From GCA-2862585 sp049890295 (GTDB taxonomy: Bacteria > Bacteroidota > Bacteroidia > Flavobacteriales > UBA7312): a DNA stretch of 56,472 nt. Positions 9,604 to 18,126 of this stretch are shown in pieces. Position 1 is the stretch's first letter. Each line of letters begins with the position of its first letter. Below the pieces are notes generated by a model that searched no databases, had not been told where the DNA came from, and saw only the letters and a list, made by a program, of their open reading frames with translations. A program made the position numbers and the translations under genes. The stretch covers positions 1 to 56,472 of the forward strand of contig JBMHBP010000024.1 in the NCBI GenBank assembly GCA_049890295.1, written 5' to 3'.

Positions 9604-10646
9604 TGTTGAGATACGAAAATAGCGAGTGGTTAATTTTACTAGTTTTAATACCTATACTAGTAGTGATATTTCTGCTTACACAAAGGTGGAGAAAAAAGGC
9701 TATAGAACGTTTTGGTCAGATAGATCTGGTGATGAAACTCATGCCTATGGCATCATTTGTAAAGTCAAGTGTCAAGTTTATTTTATTTGCTTTGGCTGTG
9801 GTTTTTCTAATCATTGGTATAGCAAACCCTCAGATAGGATCGAAAATGGAAGAGGTAAAACGAGAAGGAGTCGATTTAATGATTGCCATTGACTTATCAA
9901 ATAGCATGCTTTCTGAAGATCTTCAACCAAATAGATTGGTAAGAGCAAAACAATCTATCTCTAAATTAATAGACCGATTGGATGGTGATAGGATTGGGCT
10001 TATTGTTTTTGCAGGTGATGCTTACGTTCAACTGCCAATAACTACCGATTATTCAGCCGCTAAATTATTTCTTTCCACTATAAATACATCAATAATACCC
10101 ACACAAGGAACAGCGATTGGTAAGGCAATTGATTTAGCTGTTAAGAGTTTTGAATTAGATAATGAACAAAATAAGGCTATCATCGTCATAACTGATGGTG
10201 AAAACCATGAAGATGACGCACTTAAAAAAGCGATGGAAGCTCAAGAAAAAGGGATATTTGTGCATACAATAGGCATGGGATCTGTTGACGGCGGACCTAT
10301 TCCGTTCAAAAACAAATACGGAACTATCACATCATATCAAAAAGATAATGAAGGCAATACAGTCATCACGAAATTAAATGAAAAAATGCTCAAAGAAATA
10401 GCCAAGTCAGGTGGAGGATCATACATAAGAGCAAACTCTACACTAAATAGTCTCAATACACTTTTTAAAGAAATTAATAAAATGGAGAAAAAAGAAATTG
10501 GTACAAAAGTATTTACAGACTATAAAGACAGATTTCAATGGTTTCTTGCAATCTCCATTGTATTGTTACTATTAGATTTACTTATAAGTAATACTAAAAA
10601 TAAGTGGAGTAGTAAAATCAATTTATTCGACAAAGATGAAAAATAA
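9603..10646 (+). CDS. batB: BatB, membrane VWA domain protein
   Basis: The 347-residue protein is a paralogue of BatA, with the same plan: N-terminal membrane segments (9-27, 56-75), a VWA domain with the MIDAS motif DLSNS at 97-101, TTDYS and ITDGENHEDD further on, and a membrane segment close to the C-terminus (about 308-328). It starts on the last base of the batA stop codon, and its end overlaps batC by 11 bases. It is probably a partner of BatA in a membrane complex acted on by MoxR, as inferred for the family. Confidence 0.9.
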   Translation: MLRYENSEWLILLVLIPILVVIFLLTQRWRKKAIERFGQIDLVMKLMPMASFVKSSVKFILFALAVVFLIIGIANPQIGSKMEEVKREGVDLMIAIDLSNSMLSEDLQPNRLVRAKQSISKLIDRLDGDRIGLIVFAGDAYVQLPITTDYSAAKLFLSTINTSIIPTQGTAIGKAIDLAVKSFELDNEQNKAIIVITDGENHEDDALKKAMEAQEKGIFVHTIGMGSVDGGPIPFKNKYGTITSYQKDNEGNTVITKLNEKMLKEIAKSGGGSYIRANSTLNSLNTLFKEINKMEKKEIGTKVFTDYKDRFQWFLAISIVLLLLDLLISNTKNKWSSKINLFDKDEK

Positions 10647-11361
10647 AACTTTTCTTTTACTACTAGTGTTGTCATCCATAACAACTCTCGCTCAACACCC
10701 TAATCAATTAATTAGAAGTGGAAACTATGAGTATCAAGACAGTTCATTTACAGAGTCGGAGAAATATTATAGAGAGGCATTAATCAAAAAGCCAGGCTCA
10801 TTTGAAGCATCGTTTAATTTGGCTGATGCAATTTATAAACAAGAAAACTTTTCAGAATCTTCATCTTTATTTAATGCACTAGCTGAAAAAACAGAACAAA
10901 AAATTGAAAAATCAAAAAGCTTCCATAATTTAGGGAACTCACTGTTTAAAGAACAAAAAATAGACGAAGCTATTGAAGCTTATAAGAATGCTCTGAGAAA
11001 TAATCCTGATGATATTGATACTAAATTCAATTTAGCTTATGCCCAAAAACTAAAACAACAACAGCAAAATCAAAAACAAGAAAAAGAAGAACAAGAGGAA
11101 GAACAACAAGAGGAAGAACAAGAACAACAAGAGGAGGAACAACAAGAACAACAAGAGGAGGAACAACAAGAAAACAAAAACGAACAATCCAAAGAACAAT
11201 CTAAAGAAGAACCTAAACAACCTCAAGATCCTAACGAAATGACTGAGGAAGAAGCTCAACAAATTCTTGATGCTTTACAACAGCAGGAAAGAGAAGTTCA
11301 AGAAGACTTGCAAAAGAAAAAATCAAAAGGAGTTAAATTAAAAATATTGAAAGATTGGTAA
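10636..11361 (+). CDS. batC: BatC, secreted or periplasmic TPR protein with Gln/Glu-rich tract
   Basis: A signal peptide (residues 1-19, ending TLAQ) is followed by three tetratricopeptide repeats in about residues 25-135 (for example FHNLGNSLFKEQKIDEAIEAY). Residues of about 138-190 are almost only Gln and Glu, encoded by CAA, GAA and GAG repeats. The tail (residues 200-241) is charged and includes EEAQQILDALQQQERE, a motif typical of BatC. TPR domains bind other proteins, so it is probably a scaffold for the Bat complex. The length of the Q/E tract may vary between strains because of its tandem repeat. Confidence 0.88.
   Translation: MKNKTFLLLLVLSSITTLAQHPNQLIRSGNYEYQDSSFTESEKYYREALIKKPGSFEASFNLADAIYKQENFSESSSLFNALAEKTEQKIEKSKSFHNLGNSLFKEQKIDEAIEAYKNALRNNPDDIDTKFNLAYAQKLKQQQQNQKQEKEEQEEEQQEEEQEQQEEEQQEQQEEEQQENKNEQSKEQSKEEPKQPQDPNEMTEEEAQQILDALQQQEREVQEDLQKKKSKGVKLKILKDW
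11100..11168 (+). repeat. In-frame tandem repeat (24-bp units) inside batC
   Basis: Two identical 24-bp units lie at 11121-11144 and 11145-11168, preceded by a shorter 21-base imperfect copy from 11100. Each unit codes for eight Gln/Glu residues. The array keeps frame, so gain or loss of units would only change the length of the charged linker. Confidence 0.85.
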
Positions 11362-11362
11362 A

Positions 11363-13123
11363 ATGAAATGGTTAATCTCTATATTATTACTTTTTCCATT
11401 TTTAGGACTTAGTCAGGAACTTCAATTAACGGTTAGTAAAAATCCAGTTTCAGTTGGAGAACAGTTTAGAATTGACTTTGTATTTGAAGGCTCATCATCT
11501 GATTTTAGAGGCCCTAATTTTAACGGCTTAAGGAAGATAAGTGGTCCAAATCAATCCTCAAGTAGTAGTATGCAAATTATAAATGGTAAAGTTACCAGTT
11601 CAAAAACTACTACCTACTCTTTCTATGTTTCAGCCTTAAATCAAGGAACCCTAACTATTGGAGAAGCAAGTGTCAAGTCTAATGGAAAAACATACCGTTC
11701 TAAAGCTGGACAAATTGAAGTTTTGAAAGCTAATCCTAAATCAAAAACAAATACCTATTCTATTGCAGAAAATGTATATGTTGAGGCTAATGTTAGCAGA
11801 AGAACTATTTTTCAAGGAGAACAAATTATTGTTAGCTATAAACTTTATTCAAAAATTAATCTTTCTGACATAAATCTAACTGCAGTGCCTGAGTTAAATG
11901 GTTTTTGGAAAGAAGAAGTTGAAACAAATTCAACACCAAAATTAGAGGTCATTGATGGAGTTAGGCATAATGTATGGGAAATCAATAGATTCATTCTTAC
12001 TCCACAAAAAAGTGGTACACTCGATATTGATCCACTAAAAATAAATGTAAGTATTCAAATTAAAAATAGACAGAGCAATGACCCATTCCGAGACCCATTT
12101 GGATTTTTTGGATCATACCAAAATATTGAAGAAGAATTATCCTCAAAAAATATTTCTATAAAAGTAAAGGATCTTCCCCAAGGGGCTCCTAAGAATTTCA
12201 GTGGAGCTGTAGGTCAATTTAAATTAAAAGCTTCAGTGGATAAGCTTTCGGTAAATACCAATCAAGCGTTGAACTACAAACTAACACTTTCAGGAAATGG
12301 TAATATTCACTTAATTGATAATATTCCAGCTAGTTTTCCTCAAAATTTCGAAGCCTACGATCCACAAAAAAAAGATAAAACCTTCACAACCAATAGTGGA
12401 ATTGCAGGAAAAATAGAGTTTGAGCATTTACTCATACCTCGTTATAAAGGAGAATATGTAATTGAAGGAACAGAGTTCAGCTATTTTGATACAAAAAGCA
12501 AAAAATACAATACCCTTAAAACAGATCCCATAATAATAAATGTACTAAAAGGAAAAGATGGGGATGAATCATATTTCAGTTCTGACGAATTACAAGCTAG
12601 TAAAAGTCAACAATTAAAAGATATTAAACCAACCACTACTCTTTTTCAAAAGGATAATCGTCAATTCAATTTGAGTATATTATATATACTTATCATATTA
12701 CCTATCATAGCATTATTAGTATTTTTAATTGCACAATATATTGATCAAAAAAATAAGTCAAATCCCATATTAAATAAATATAGAAAATCACTAAAAACTG
12801 CTCAAAAAAGACTTATAAAAGCTCAAAAACACCTCGAAAATGACAAAAAAGAGCTGTTTTTTGAAGAAATTGAAAAATCACTTTGGAGCTATTTTTCTAA
12901 TAAATTCAATGTTAATTCCGCTGATTTAGCAAAAGAAACAATTAATGACTTTTTTAGTAAAAATAATATTTCAAAAAAGGTATCCAATAACTTTACTTCA
13001 ATTATAGAAAAGTGTGAGTTTTGCCGATTTGCTCCTTCTTCACTAGACTCAGAGGACATGAATAAGGTATTGGATTTAGCAACACAAGTAATTGTAGAAG
13101 TCGAACAAGATTTGAAAAAATGA
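11363..13123 (+). CDS. batD: BatD family protein
   Basis: The 586-residue protein has a signal peptide (1-18, ending GLSQ), a long run of beta-sandwich domains (about 19-420) containing the BatD N-terminal motif KNPVSVGEQFRIDFVFEG and the central motif FKLKASVDK, one membrane segment near 436-458, and a cytoplasmic helical tail ending in CEFCRFAP near residue 555. This is the usual BatD architecture: periplasmic adhesin-like part anchored in the inner membrane. It follows batC after one base and overlaps batE by four. Confidence 0.9.
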   Translation: MKWLISILLLFPFLGLSQELQLTVSKNPVSVGEQFRIDFVFEGSSSDFRGPNFNGLRKISGPNQSSSSSMQIINGKVTSSKTTTYSFYVSALNQGTLTIGEASVKSNGKTYRSKAGQIEVLKANPKSKTNTYSIAENVYVEANVSRRTIFQGEQIIVSYKLYSKINLSDINLTAVPELNGFWKEEVETNSTPKLEVIDGVRHNVWEINRFILTPQKSGTLDIDPLKINVSIQIKNRQSNDPFRDPFGFFGSYQNIEEELSSKNISIKVKDLPQGAPKNFSGAVGQFKLKASVDKLSVNTNQALNYKLTLSGNGNIHLIDNIPASFPQNFEAYDPQKKDKTFTTNSGIAGKIEFEHLLIPRYKGEYVIEGTEFSYFDTKSKKYNTLKTDPIIINVLKGKDGDESYFSSDELQASKSQQLKDIKPTTTLFQKDNRQFNLSILYILIILPIIALLVFLIAQYIDQKNKSNPILNKYRKSLKTAQKRLIKAQKHLENDKKELFFEEIEKSLWSYFSNKFNVNSADLAKETINDFFSKNNISKKVSNNFTSIIEKCEFCRFAPSSLDSEDMNKVLDLATQVIVEVEQDLKK

Positions 13124-13851
13124 AAAATATTTTCTTTATATGTCTCATTTCATGTTTAGGAGTACAATCATACTCCTCCAATGATAGTTTGTTTTTATAT
13201 GCTAATAACTTGTATGAAAATGAAAATTATGCCGAAGCAATTAACATTTATACATCTATTATAGATTCTAACTATCATTCTTTTGAACTATACTTTAACC
13301 TTGCCAATAGTTATTATCAATTTGGTAAAATTCCTAAAAGTATATTGTTTTACGAAAAAGCTCTTTTACTAGAAAAAAATAATAGTGATTGTTTGCTCAA
13401 TTTAAAACTGGCCAAAGAAAGAATAGATTTAGTCGATACAATACCTAAAATTTTCTACGTACAATGGTGGGAAAATTGTGTTAACCTATTAAAACCTATC
13501 ACATGGGCAGTATTAGTTGTTGTAGCAGTATGGCTAGTTGTTGGACTACTTATATTATTTTTAAGATTTAGAAAAAAAATAATCTTCAATCTTTTCATTA
13601 GTTGTCTTTTAACAATGACTTTTTGTATTTTAAGCTTATTCTCCTCCAATCAGCAAAAGAGTAAAAAATATGCTATTGTAATGAAAGATTCTAATCTATA
13701 TAGCTCACCATTAGAAGCTATTGAATCAAAAACTATGAAATCAGGTAATAAAGTAATTCAACTTCAACTTTCAAATTCTCTTTCTGAAGTTTTATTTACA
13801 GATGGGCAAACTGGTTGGATTGAACAATCTAACATCGAATTGATAAACTAA
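13120..13851 (+). CDS. batE: BatE, TPR and SH3-like membrane protein
   Basis: Residues 1-20 form a signal peptide, residues 25-105 hold TPR repeats (LYFNLANSYYQFGKIPKSI), two membrane segments lie at about 130-148 and 156-175, and the C-terminal 60 residues (DSNLYSSP...GQTGWIEQSNIELI) look like a bacterial SH3 domain. This is the standard BatE plan and it is the last Bat gene. Its TAA overlaps the ATG of the following phosphoesterase gene by one base. Confidence 0.88.
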   Translation: MKNIFFICLISCLGVQSYSSNDSLFLYANNLYENENYAEAINIYTSIIDSNYHSFELYFNLANSYYQFGKIPKSILFYEKALLLEKNNSDCLLNLKLAKERIDLVDTIPKIFYVQWWENCVNLLKPITWAVLVVVAVWLVVGLLILFLRFRKKIIFNLFISCLLTMTFCILSLFSSNQQKSKKYAIVMKDSNLYSSPLEAIESKTMKSGNKVIQLQLSNSLSEVLFTDGQTGWIEQSNIELIN

Positions 13852-14342
13852 TGAAAATAGGCTTGCTTTCTGATACACATTCATACTTACACCCAAAAGT
13901 ATTCGAGCATTTCGAGCAGTGTGATGAAATCTGGCATGCTGGTGATATTGGGTCAATAGAGGTTTATGATCGTTTAAATACCTTTAAACCTACACGAGCC
14001 GTTTATGGAAATATAGATAATTACATTATTCGAAATGTATGTCCTAAAGACCAACGTTTTAACTGCCAAGGTCTTGATGTATGGATGACCCATATTGGTG
14101 GCTACCCCTATAAATATTCCCCACAAATTAGAAAAGAACTGGATACCAACTGCCCAAAACTGTTTATTTGCGGACATTCTCACATACTTAAGGTAATGTA
14201 TGATGAAAAAAGAGAATTACTACACATGAACCCTGGCGCCGCTGGAAAATATGGCATTCACAAAAAAATAACTATGTTAAGATTTGATGTAATTAATAGT
14301 GAAGTGAAACACCTTGAATTGATAGAATTTAATAAGAACTAA
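13851..14342 (+). CDS. YfcE/MJ0936-type metallophosphoesterase
   Basis: This 163-residue protein contains the metal-binding motifs of calcineurin-like phosphoesterases: DTHS near the N-terminus, HAGDIGS, YGNID, and CGHSHI near residue 108. Family members are small soluble Mn-dependent phosphodiesterases. It is translationally coupled to batE and therefore transcribed with the bat operon, but no functional link to Bat proteins is known. Its end overlaps by four bases the end of the convergent DUF4293 gene. Confidence 0.88.
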   Translation: MKIGLLSDTHSYLHPKVFEHFEQCDEIWHAGDIGSIEVYDRLNTFKPTRAVYGNIDNYIIRNVCPKDQRFNCQGLDVWMTHIGGYPYKYSPQIRKELDTNCPKLFICGHSHILKVMYDEKRELLHMNPGAAGKYGIHKKITMLRFDVINSEVKHLELIEFNKN

Positions 14343-14728
14343 CGAAGTCTATCAGCAGATTGAACTAATTTTTCATCCTTTTTTATGAACCTGTTTGCCA
14401 ATAAGATTAAAACATAAGGAATAATAAATACAAACATTCCTTCCTTCGGAATACCCTCCCCTTTAGTAAAAAAGATAATAAAAAAAGTTGCAGAAAGACT
14501 AAACTTAGCAATTTGATTTAGTAGCAACTGCCTTTGTCTATTCTTAAATTGAAAAATGGAATAGCTAAGAATCAAAGAAGATAATAAACTAGTAGCATGC
14601 GAATAAATAGAATTGAAGGTATAAACAACAGTATTATCAGTGTTTAAAACAACTGGAAAAAAATACGTAATTGACAGAATAAACAATACTGCAAAAAACA
14701 AATAAATCGATTGAACTCTTTGTATCAT
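14339..14728 (-). CDS. DUF4293 family membrane protein
   Basis: This 129-residue protein begins MIQRVQSIYLFFA, the hallmark N-terminus of DUF4293, and has four predicted membrane segments. The family is confined to Bacteroidota, and its function is unknown. In many Bacteroidota genomes it sits next to rho, as here, where it is divergent from rho with about 160 bases between them. The C-terminus ends in a basic stretch (RFIKKDEKLVQSADRLR). Confidence 0.82.
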   Translation of the reverse strand: MIQRVQSIYLFFAVLFILSITYFFPVVLNTDNTVVYTFNSIYSHATSLLSSLILSYSIFQFKNRQRQLLLNQIAKFSLSATFFIIFFTKGEGIPKEGMFVFIIPYVLILLANRFIKKDEKLVQSADRLR

Positions 14729-14890
14729 ATTTTAAAATTAAAGAAGTGTAAAATTAATTTATTAAAATTAAATTCTGAAATCTTGTTTTAAAACAAATTA
14801 TTAGTATTATTGCACCAGCGAAAGCATCCTAAAGCTTGTTTAAATTCCACAATTTTCTTACTAAAAAATCCAATTTAACTATTTAAATTA

Positions 14891-16261
14891 ATGATTGATA
14901 TACATACTCTGAATAAAAAGCTGTTACCTGAGTTAAAGGAAATAGCAAAAGAACTTGGTGTACCAAGATATCAAAAGCTTAAAAAGAAAGATTTAGTATA
15001 TCAAATTCTTGATGTTCAGGCTACTCAACTTTCAATTGAAAAAAAATCAGTTGAAAATAAACCTAAGCAACATCCAAAAGAAAACAAAAATAGAAAATAT
15101 AATCCCCAAAAACCGAATCACAGAGTTCAGGATGACTATGAATTTGATGGTATTGTTACTGCTGAAGGTGTATTAGAAATTATGCCCGACGGATTTGGCT
15201 TTTTAAGGTCATCAGACTATAACTATTTAAGTTCTCCTGATGATATTTATGTTTCTAATTCACAGGTAAGATTGTTTGGTCTAAAAACTGGAGATACCGT
15301 CAAAGGAACAGTTAGACCACCGAAAAAGGGTGAAAAATATTTCCCCTTAATCAAAGTAATGAAAATTAACGGCCGTGAACCCAAAATCGTAAGAGATAGA
15401 GTGCCGTTTGAGTTTTTAACTCCATTATTTCCAGATCAAAAATTCAGACTTACTGAAAATGGCAAAAGCTCATTATCTACCAGAATGATTGATTTGTTCG
15501 CTCCTATTGGTAAAGGCCAAAGAGGATTAATAGTTGCACAACCCAAGACAGGTAAAACAGTTCTTTTAAAAGAAGTAGCAAATGCTATTGCTGCCAATCA
15601 CCCTGAGGCTTATCTTATGATATTACTAATTGATGAACGCCCAGAAGAAGTTACAGACATGGCCAGAAACGTAAATGCGGAAGTAATAGCTTCTACATTT
15701 GATGAACCTGCAGAAAGACATGTTAGAATAGCTAATATTGTTCTTGAAAAAGCAAAACGATTGGTAGAATGTGGTCATGATGTAGTTATTCTTTTAGATT
15801 CCATAACTCGATTGGCCAGAGCCTATAATACAGTACAACCTGCCTCAGGGAAAATATTAACAGGTGGTGTAGATGCCAACGCACTTCAAAAGCCTAAACG
15901 ATTCTTTGGTGCTGCAAGAAAAATTGAAAATGGTGGTTCTTTAACTATTCTTGCTACTGCTTTGACCGAAACGGGAAGTAAAATGGATGAAGTAATTTTT
16001 GAAGAATTCAAAGGTACTGGTAATATGGAGCTTCAGTTAGATAGAAAGATTTCAAATCGTAGAATTTACCCAGCCATTGATGTAACTTCTTCTAGCACCA
16101 GACGTGAAGACTTACTACTTGGAAAAGAATTGACCCAGAAAATATGGGTATTAAGAAATCATCTAGCTGATATGACGCCAGTCGAATCGATAGAATTTAT
16201 GAGAGATAGATTACTAAGAACTGAAACTAATGAAGAGTTTATAATTACGATGAATAGTTAA
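14891..16261 (+). CDS. rho: Transcription termination factor Rho
   Basis: Rho is the RNA-dependent ATPase that ends transcription of untranslated RNA. The 456-residue protein has a Rho N-terminal helical domain (residues 1-45), a short Lys/Asn-rich linker (50-80), the cold-shock-like RNA-binding domain (84-160; DGFGFLRSS), and the ATPase domain with Walker A QPKTGKT at 217-223, DERPEE, and LDSITRLARAYN. Many Bacteroidota Rho proteins carry a much longer disordered insertion; this one is close to minimal length. A leader of roughly 75-150 bases precedes the ATG, but no specific structure was recognised. Confidence 0.96.
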   Translation: MIDIHTLNKKLLPELKEIAKELGVPRYQKLKKKDLVYQILDVQATQLSIEKKSVENKPKQHPKENKNRKYNPQKPNHRVQDDYEFDGIVTAEGVLEIMPDGFGFLRSSDYNYLSSPDDIYVSNSQVRLFGLKTGDTVKGTVRPPKKGEKYFPLIKVMKINGREPKIVRDRVPFEFLTPLFPDQKFRLTENGKSSLSTRMIDLFAPIGKGQRGLIVAQPKTGKTVLLKEVANAIAANHPEAYLMILLIDERPEEVTDMARNVNAEVIASTFDEPAERHVRIANIVLEKAKRLVECGHDVVILLDSITRLARAYNTVQPASGKILTGGVDANALQKPKRFFGAARKIENGGSLTILATALTETGSKMDEVIFEEFKGTGNMELQLDRKISNRRIYPAIDVTSSSTRREDLLLGKELTQKIWVLRNHLADMTPVESIEFMRDRLLRTETNEEFIITMNS

Positions 16262-17067
16262 TTACTATAGTTTATTTTTATAGTAACTTTCTTGCCTATT
16301 TGGAGCTCAGATAATATAGCGTGTTTTGAACGCTTATCTATCAACTCAATGCGGGTAGTATTATTAGCCTTTTGCCCCTCATTTTCAGCAATTATATCAA
16401 CTGTATTTTCACCTTTTATAAGTTTTCGACTTATGCTGTTTTTTTTGTTTAGCATAATGGCATTATCTAGTACTTTTTCACCGTTGATAACTACAGTCAT
16501 TCTATCACCGTCTTCCAGAGCTGAATCCCAAAGTTGCATTTTAAATTTTTGACTTTCCCAGTCTATGTGATGAATATCACCGGACTTTAAAACAGTCAAC
16601 TGATTATTTTTACGCTTTGTAATAACTTCTTGTACTTTCTGAACTCTTTTTATCTGTTTTTCAATTTTAGCTTTTTCGGAAAATAAAACTTTACCACTAG
16701 CACATACATCCCCGTTCAGGTAATAGCCAGTAAATTCACCTTGATAAGTTTTTTTATTCTTGCGTTCCGCCTTGAACTCTACAAAACAGAAATTACTAAT
16801 TGGTTCTTCAGAAAGTGTTGATATAAGTTGAAACTCTTTTATTTCAATATTTTTTTTTGAGTACTGACCACTTAGTTCACTCTTAGTTTCAAAATTAGTA
16901 CCTATACCCGTTATAGAGTAGCCATTAATTTGCCCTTTTTCTTCATCAAAAATCATGCGGTAACTAATAGGTCTTGCCTTTTCTAAAAACAAAAAACCCA
17001 TAAAATCGTACTCACTTTGGGCTAGCAGCTGAGCAGATATAAAAAAGAAAAATACAATTGATTTCAT
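16258..17067 (-). CDS. Secreted protein of unknown function
   Basis: The 269-residue protein has a signal peptide (residues 1-16, ending LLAQ). The mature part is mostly beta-strand, with a basic helix around residues 130-155 (KAKIEKQIKRVQKVQEVITKRK) and a C-terminal beta domain that includes SALEDGDRMTVVINGEKV, similar in style to secreted or lipoprotein-like domains of Bacteroidota. No known family was recognised. It converges on rho with a 4-base overlap of the two stops. A periplasmic or surface location is inferred from the signal peptide. Confidence 0.65.
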   Translation of the reverse strand: MKSIVFFFFISAQLLAQSEYDFMGFLFLEKARPISYRMIFDEEKGQINGYSITGIGTNFETKSELSGQYSKKNIEIKEFQLISTLSEEPISNFCFVEFKAERKNKKTYQGEFTGYYLNGDVCASGKVLFSEKAKIEKQIKRVQKVQEVITKRKNNQLTVLKSGDIHHIDWESQKFKMQLWDSALEDGDRMTVVINGEKVLDNAIMLNKKNSISRKLIKGENTVDIIAENEGQKANNTTRIELIDKRSKHAILSELQIGKKVTIKINYSN

Positions 17068-17130
17068 GTTATCAAATAACAGAAAAAATAATAATTAATA
17101 AAAATGTAGTGAAATAATTATATTTGAAAT

Positions 17131-17418
17131 GTGAAGAAAAAAATTCAATTTATTTATTTCATTGGTTTATGTGTATTTCCTATTGTATTACTTATTCTTC
17201 CAGCAGATTTTTTTGACGAGGGTCAATCCATTTGTTTGTCAGTCGTTTTATTCGAACAAAATTGTTATGCATGTGGTATGACTCGAGCTATTCAACACCT
17301 TATACATTTCGATTTTCAAGAAGCTTACACCTTTAACAAACTATCATTTATTGTACTGCCACTACTTATATTTTCTTACCTTAAAACAATAAAAAAAGCC
17401 TTTAAAAAACTGACTTAA
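17131..17418 (+). CDS. DUF2752 family small membrane protein
   Basis: This 95-residue protein has two hydrophobic segments (about 6-24 and 72-88) and the DUF2752 motif CYACGMTRA at about residues 46-54. The start codon is GTG at 17131; an ATG two bases earlier is out of frame and runs straight into a stop. The family is common in Bacteroidota and its function is unknown; the Cys pair might bind metal or form a disulfide. Confidence 0.8.
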   Translation: MKKKIQFIYFIGLCVFPIVLLILPADFFDEGQSICLSVVLFEQNCYACGMTRAIQHLIHFDFQEAYTFNKLSFIVLPLLIFSYLKTIKKAFKKLT

Positions 17419-17459
17419 TTATATTTTTCTATATTGCAGAGATAACAATAAGTATAATT

Positions 17460-17774
17460 ATGAAGAAAATTTTATTTATCGCATTAGCCGTATTATCGGT
17501 GAGTGCTGTTTGCTTTGCATCTTTTCCGGTAACTGAGCAATTGTCAAATAGTGAAGTAATCGTATCCAGCGCTGAAGCAGCTGCTCCAATGACCGCAGCT
17601 GATATCGACTGGACATTATTCATTATTTGTTGGTTTGCTGGTGCTTTAGGAATCCATAGATTCATCATAGGCGATGTTACTAACGGAATTTTAATGCTAT
17701 TAACTTTAGGTGGTTGTGGAATTTGGGTCATTATTGATCTCATTAAGATTGCTCAAGGTAAGATGCGCATGTAA
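17460..17774 (+). CDS. TM2 domain protein with N-terminal SFPVTE motif
   Basis: The 104-residue protein has a signal-peptide-like N-terminus (residues 1-20) ending in CFASFPVTEQL, a short linker rich in Ala and Ser, and two membrane segments (about 52-70 and 76-96) with TM2 features (FAGALGIHRFIIGD). TM2 proteins are small membrane proteins of unknown biochemical role. The SFPVTE motif recurs in the next small gene. A strong intrinsic terminator follows immediately, so the gene ends its transcript. Confidence 0.8.
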   Translation: MKKILFIALAVLSVSAVCFASFPVTEQLSNSEVIVSSAEAAAPMTAADIDWTLFIICWFAGALGIHRFIIGDVTNGILMLLTLGGCGIWVIIDLIKIAQGKMRM

Positions 17775-17780
17775 TATTTC

Positions 17781-17809
17781 AAAACCTCCTTTTATAAGGA
17801 GGTTTTTTT
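17781..17809 (+). terminator. Intrinsic terminator after the TM2 gene
   Basis: An 11-bp perfect stem (17781-17791 with 17796-17806), loop TTAT, and a T-run at 17803-17809. It lies 7 bases after the TM2 gene stop and 12 before the next gene, so the next gene needs its own promoter or read-through. Confidence 0.9.
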
Positions 17810-17820
17810 ATCTTTAAATT

Positions 17821-18126
17821 ATGAAAAGCTTAATATTGTTTGTAAGTGCTTTATTAATTCACTCCTCTATTTTTGCTGCATTTCCAGTAACTCAAGAATT
17901 CATTACATTAAATCATGTTGCAAAAGCTAACTTTCACTTAGGCGGTTATTTAATTGGATTATTATTAGGTATAACAGGCGTAGTTATTTGTTACGCCATA
18001 GATAAAAAAGATATGATACGATCGGCCTGGTATGGACTTGGAACGAGTATTTTTCTCATGTTATCTTTGTTAGCTATTTTTCTAATTGGCTTATCAAATA
18101 GTGATAATGAAAGACCCTATTTTTAA
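17821..18126 (+). CDS. Small membrane protein sharing the FPVT leader motif
   Basis: The 101-residue protein has an N-terminal hydrophobic segment (1-19) ending FAAFPVTQEF, closely matching the leader of the TM2 protein 360 bases upstream. Two more membrane segments follow at about 41-58 and 72-92, separated by a charged loop (CYAIDKKDMIRS). It does not have the TM2 motif and no family was recognised. The stop overlaps by four bases the end of the convergent mpl gene. Confidence 0.7.
   Translation: MKSLILFVSALLIHSSIFAAFPVTQEFITLNHVAKANFHLGGYLIGLLLGITGVVICYAIDKKDMIRSAWYGLGTSIFLMLSLLAIFLIGLSNSDNERPYF

Noticed and set aside
9626..9892. 88-codon plus-strand frame inside batB
   Set aside because: It is out of frame with BatB, which is conserved throughout.
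11050..11262. Minus-strand frame opposite the batC Gln/Glu tract
   Set aside because: Its Leu/Phe-only product is the complement of CAA/GAA repeats; it is a shadow of batC.
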